The position numbers and the translations under genes were made by a program. Shown piece by piece: positions 62,931 to 64,000 of a stretch of 64,000 nt of DNA; within the stretch, counting starts at the first letter, position 1, and each line of letters begins with the position of its first letter. The stretch comes from Aureimonas flava (GTDB taxonomy: Bacteria; Pseudomonadota; Alphaproteobacteria; Rhizobiales; Rhizobiaceae): positions 186,001-250,000 of the forward strand of contig NZ_QYRN01000001.1 of assembly GCF_003583935.1 (NCBI RefSeq). Reading direction: 5' to 3'. The notes beneath the pieces are model-generated. The model made no database searches, had not been told where the DNA came from, and saw only the letters and a list, made by a program, of their open reading frames with translations.

Positions 62931-63329
62931 GTGCAAGCGTTTCGCAATCGAAAACTACACCTCGCGGGTCTCGCGGGCGTCAGCCTCACGGCGTCCGCCC
63001 TGCTGATCCGTGAGATCGACGCCAGCGGCGTGTATGGGCCCGCCGGCACGGCGGACACCCTGATCGAGGATATGCGATCCAATCTCCCGACGCCGCAGGC
63101 CGACGGGTCGATCCTGGAAGGGGTGGCGTTCGATGGCCGAAAGGTCAGCCTCGAATTCGTCGCCGACGAGCGGGTCGACCTCCATCTTCTGCGCGACAGC
63201 GAGCGGAGCAAGCGCTGCGGCGTCTGGCGCTCGGCCTTTCGCCGGGGCGAGGTGGAGGAGGTCGAGTATCGCTACCGGCAGGGCGGCGCGGCGTCTTCTG
63301 CGCATCTGAACGCCGCGAACTGCGGCTGA
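62931..63329 (+). CDS. small hypothetical protein with N-terminal hydrophobic segment
   Basis: A 132-residue protein I do not recognise. An N-terminal signal or anchor (about 10-27, LAGLAGVSLTASALLI) is followed by a soluble part with MRSNLPTPQADGSILEGVAFDGRKVSLEF, and two cysteines (in KRCGVW and at the end in AANCG) which could form a disulfide in the periplasm. The start is inferred as GTG at 62931, 6 bp after GGAGA; GTG at 62928 is the alternative. The reading frame is open to 62826 but overlaps trhO there. Codon usage is like the neighbours, so it is probably a real gene. Confidence 0.6.
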   Translation: MQAFRNRKLHLAGLAGVSLTASALLIREIDASGVYGPAGTADTLIEDMRSNLPTPQADGSILEGVAFDGRKVSLEFVADERVDLHLLRDSERSKRCGVWRSAFRRGEVEEVEYRYRQGGAASSAHLNAANCG

Positions 63330-63368
63330 CCGGCCCGCGCCAGGCTCACTTCGCCCGTGGGCCGGTGA

Positions 63369-63399
63369 CACCGCCGGCGGGCGAGGCCAGCCGGCGGTG
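63369..63399. terminator. inverted repeat, possible bidirectional terminator
   Basis: CACCGCCGGC (63369-63378) and GCCGGCGGTG (63390-63399) form a perfect 10-bp stem with an 11-base loop, placed between convergent genes. A second inverted pair, ACCGGCCC (63329-63336) and GGGCCGGT (63359-63366), stands beside it. The T-run after it is weak, so termination is only likely. Confidence 0.45.
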
Positions 63400-63408
63400 C
63401 GGATCGTT

Positions 63409-64000
63409 TCACTCGGGCCGGCGCGGTTTGCCGGGACCCTTGCCCTTGAACTTTTTCGGGCCCTTGCGCGGCGCCTCACCGTCGTTGCGGCGGGCGAACG
63501 CCTTTTGCGCACGGGGCGGGCGGCCGGCCTTGCCGCCCTCGTCGCGGTCGCGACCGGCGGGCGGCGCGCCGCCCTCCAGGCGCGTCACCGTGATGTCGTC
63601 GTCGCTGCCCTGCGCCGCCGTGCCGAAGCGTTCCGCCGCGTCGGCGCGGATCTCGACCTTGGTTTCCTTGTCGAAGATCCGGATGGCGCCGATATCGTCG
63701 CGCGTTACCTTGCCCCGGCGGCAGAGGAGAGGCAGCAGCCACTTCGGATCGGCGTTGTTGCGGCGCCCGATGTCGAGATGGAACCACACGGCCGGCCCGA
63801 TCGCATGCCGCCCGCCGCCGTCCTCCTTCTGGCCTTCGCGCCTCGGCTTCGCCTCGCCGGCCGTCTTGCGGCCCGACTTGTCGTCGCGCCCGGGGCCCGG
63901 ATCGTAGATGTCCTCCGGCGCCGGCAGCTTCTGGCGATAGAGCCGAGCGAAGGCGGAGGCGATGTCCATCGCGGAAAAGCGTTCGAGCAGCGCCCCGGCT
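63409..64000 (-). CDS. DEAD-box RNA helicase (DbpA-type), 3' part only
   Basis: The frame enters the window on the right edge and ends at 63409, giving the last 197 residues. The opening LLERFSAMDIASAFARLYRQKLP is the tail after the helicase core in rhizobial DEAD-box proteins. Then comes a DbpA-type RNA-binding domain, VWFHLDIGRRNNADPKWLLPLLCRRG and IGAIRIFDKETKVEI, and a basic Lys/Arg/Gly/Pro tail (KKFKGKGPGKPRR) that would bind RNA. DbpA helicases act on 50S ribosome assembly through 23S hairpin 92. ATG at 63969 is internal, not the start. Confidence 0.85.
   Translation of the reverse strand, partial: AGALLERFSAMDIASAFARLYRQKLPAPEDIYDPGPGRDDKSGRKTAGEAKPRREGQKEDGGGRHAIGPAVWFHLDIGRRNNADPKWLLPLLCRRGKVTRDDIGAIRIFDKETKVEIRADAAERFGTAAQGSDDDITVTRLEGGAPPAGRDRDEGGKAGRPPRAQKAFARRNDGEAPRKGPKKFKGKGPGKPRRPE

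Overview
The window is GC-rich, gene-dense chromosomal DNA from an alphaproteobacterium, most likely of the Rhizobiales (Hyphomicrobiales). I base this on a CcrM-type adenine methyltransferase, an IalB-family protein, DUF6101, DUF1344 and RT0821/Lpp0805 family proteins, and the block tldD - ialB - ctaC-ctaD-ctaB-small TM protein-ctaG-ctaE - SURF1 - ispH - thrB - rnhA. The sequence alone does not settle the genus. I see no tRNA or rRNA genes, phage or IS elements, CRISPR arrays or transcription-factor genes. Nearly all genes look like vertically inherited core genes.

Layout. 1-9.7 kb: a DUF4112 fragment, a YpfJ-like zinc protease, glyS, a secreted GH25 muramidase, the tRNA t6A synthase Sua5, an FAD-linked oxidoreductase, DUF6101 and ubiA. 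9.7-19.4 kb: purD, then a fatty-acid oxidation block made of a FadE-type acyl-CoA dehydrogenase, a thiolase and FadJ (overlapping genes), followed by a second acyl-CoA dehydrogenase behind a perfect 24-bp palindrome and a crotonase-family protein. 19.4-29.9 kb, mostly minus strand: dedA, a 23S rRNA methyltransferase, tlyA, dxs, xseB, a histone-deacetylase-like hydrolase, aroC, a small DUF1344 protein (plus), a histidine phosphatase, fabI, a CbpA-type DnaJ protein and a lipoprotein. 30-41.7 kb: pdxH, tldD, ialB and the aa3 cytochrome oxidase cluster with its heme and copper assembly factors, closed by a strong terminator, then SURF1, ispH, thrB and rnhA. 41.7-51.4 kb: a peroxiredoxin, a DsbD-N-like protein, YqgE, a large GGDEF-EAL receptor, a GNAT, an M16 protease, thrC, a lipoprotein and a HAD phosphatase. 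51.5-64 kb: ccrM, mutY, a glycosyltransferase/O-antigen-ligase pair fused into the DUF721 transcription unit, a DsbA-like protein, a PPDK-family enzyme, DUF1499, an MBL hydrolase, trhO, a small exported protein and the 3' part of a DbpA-type RNA helicase.

The main functional groups are respiration (cox cluster, heme O synthesis, SURF1, ubiA), isoprenoid synthesis (dxs and ispH, unlinked), beta-oxidation, threonine synthesis (thrB and thrC, unlinked), RNA modification (sua5, tlyA, RlmD-like, trhO) and cell envelope (GH25, GT25/ligase, lipoproteins). Many neighbouring genes overlap by 4 bp (ATGA or GTGA), and many convergent genes nearly touch or overlap. The points most worth following up are the palindrome in the beta-oxidation cluster, the FadE lacking its membrane anchor, the PPDK homolog with an altered ATP-grasp segment, the GGDEF-EAL protein with a degenerate SSDQF site, and the surface-polysaccharide pair placed between mutY and DUF721. 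I did not find a clearly new multi-gene system.
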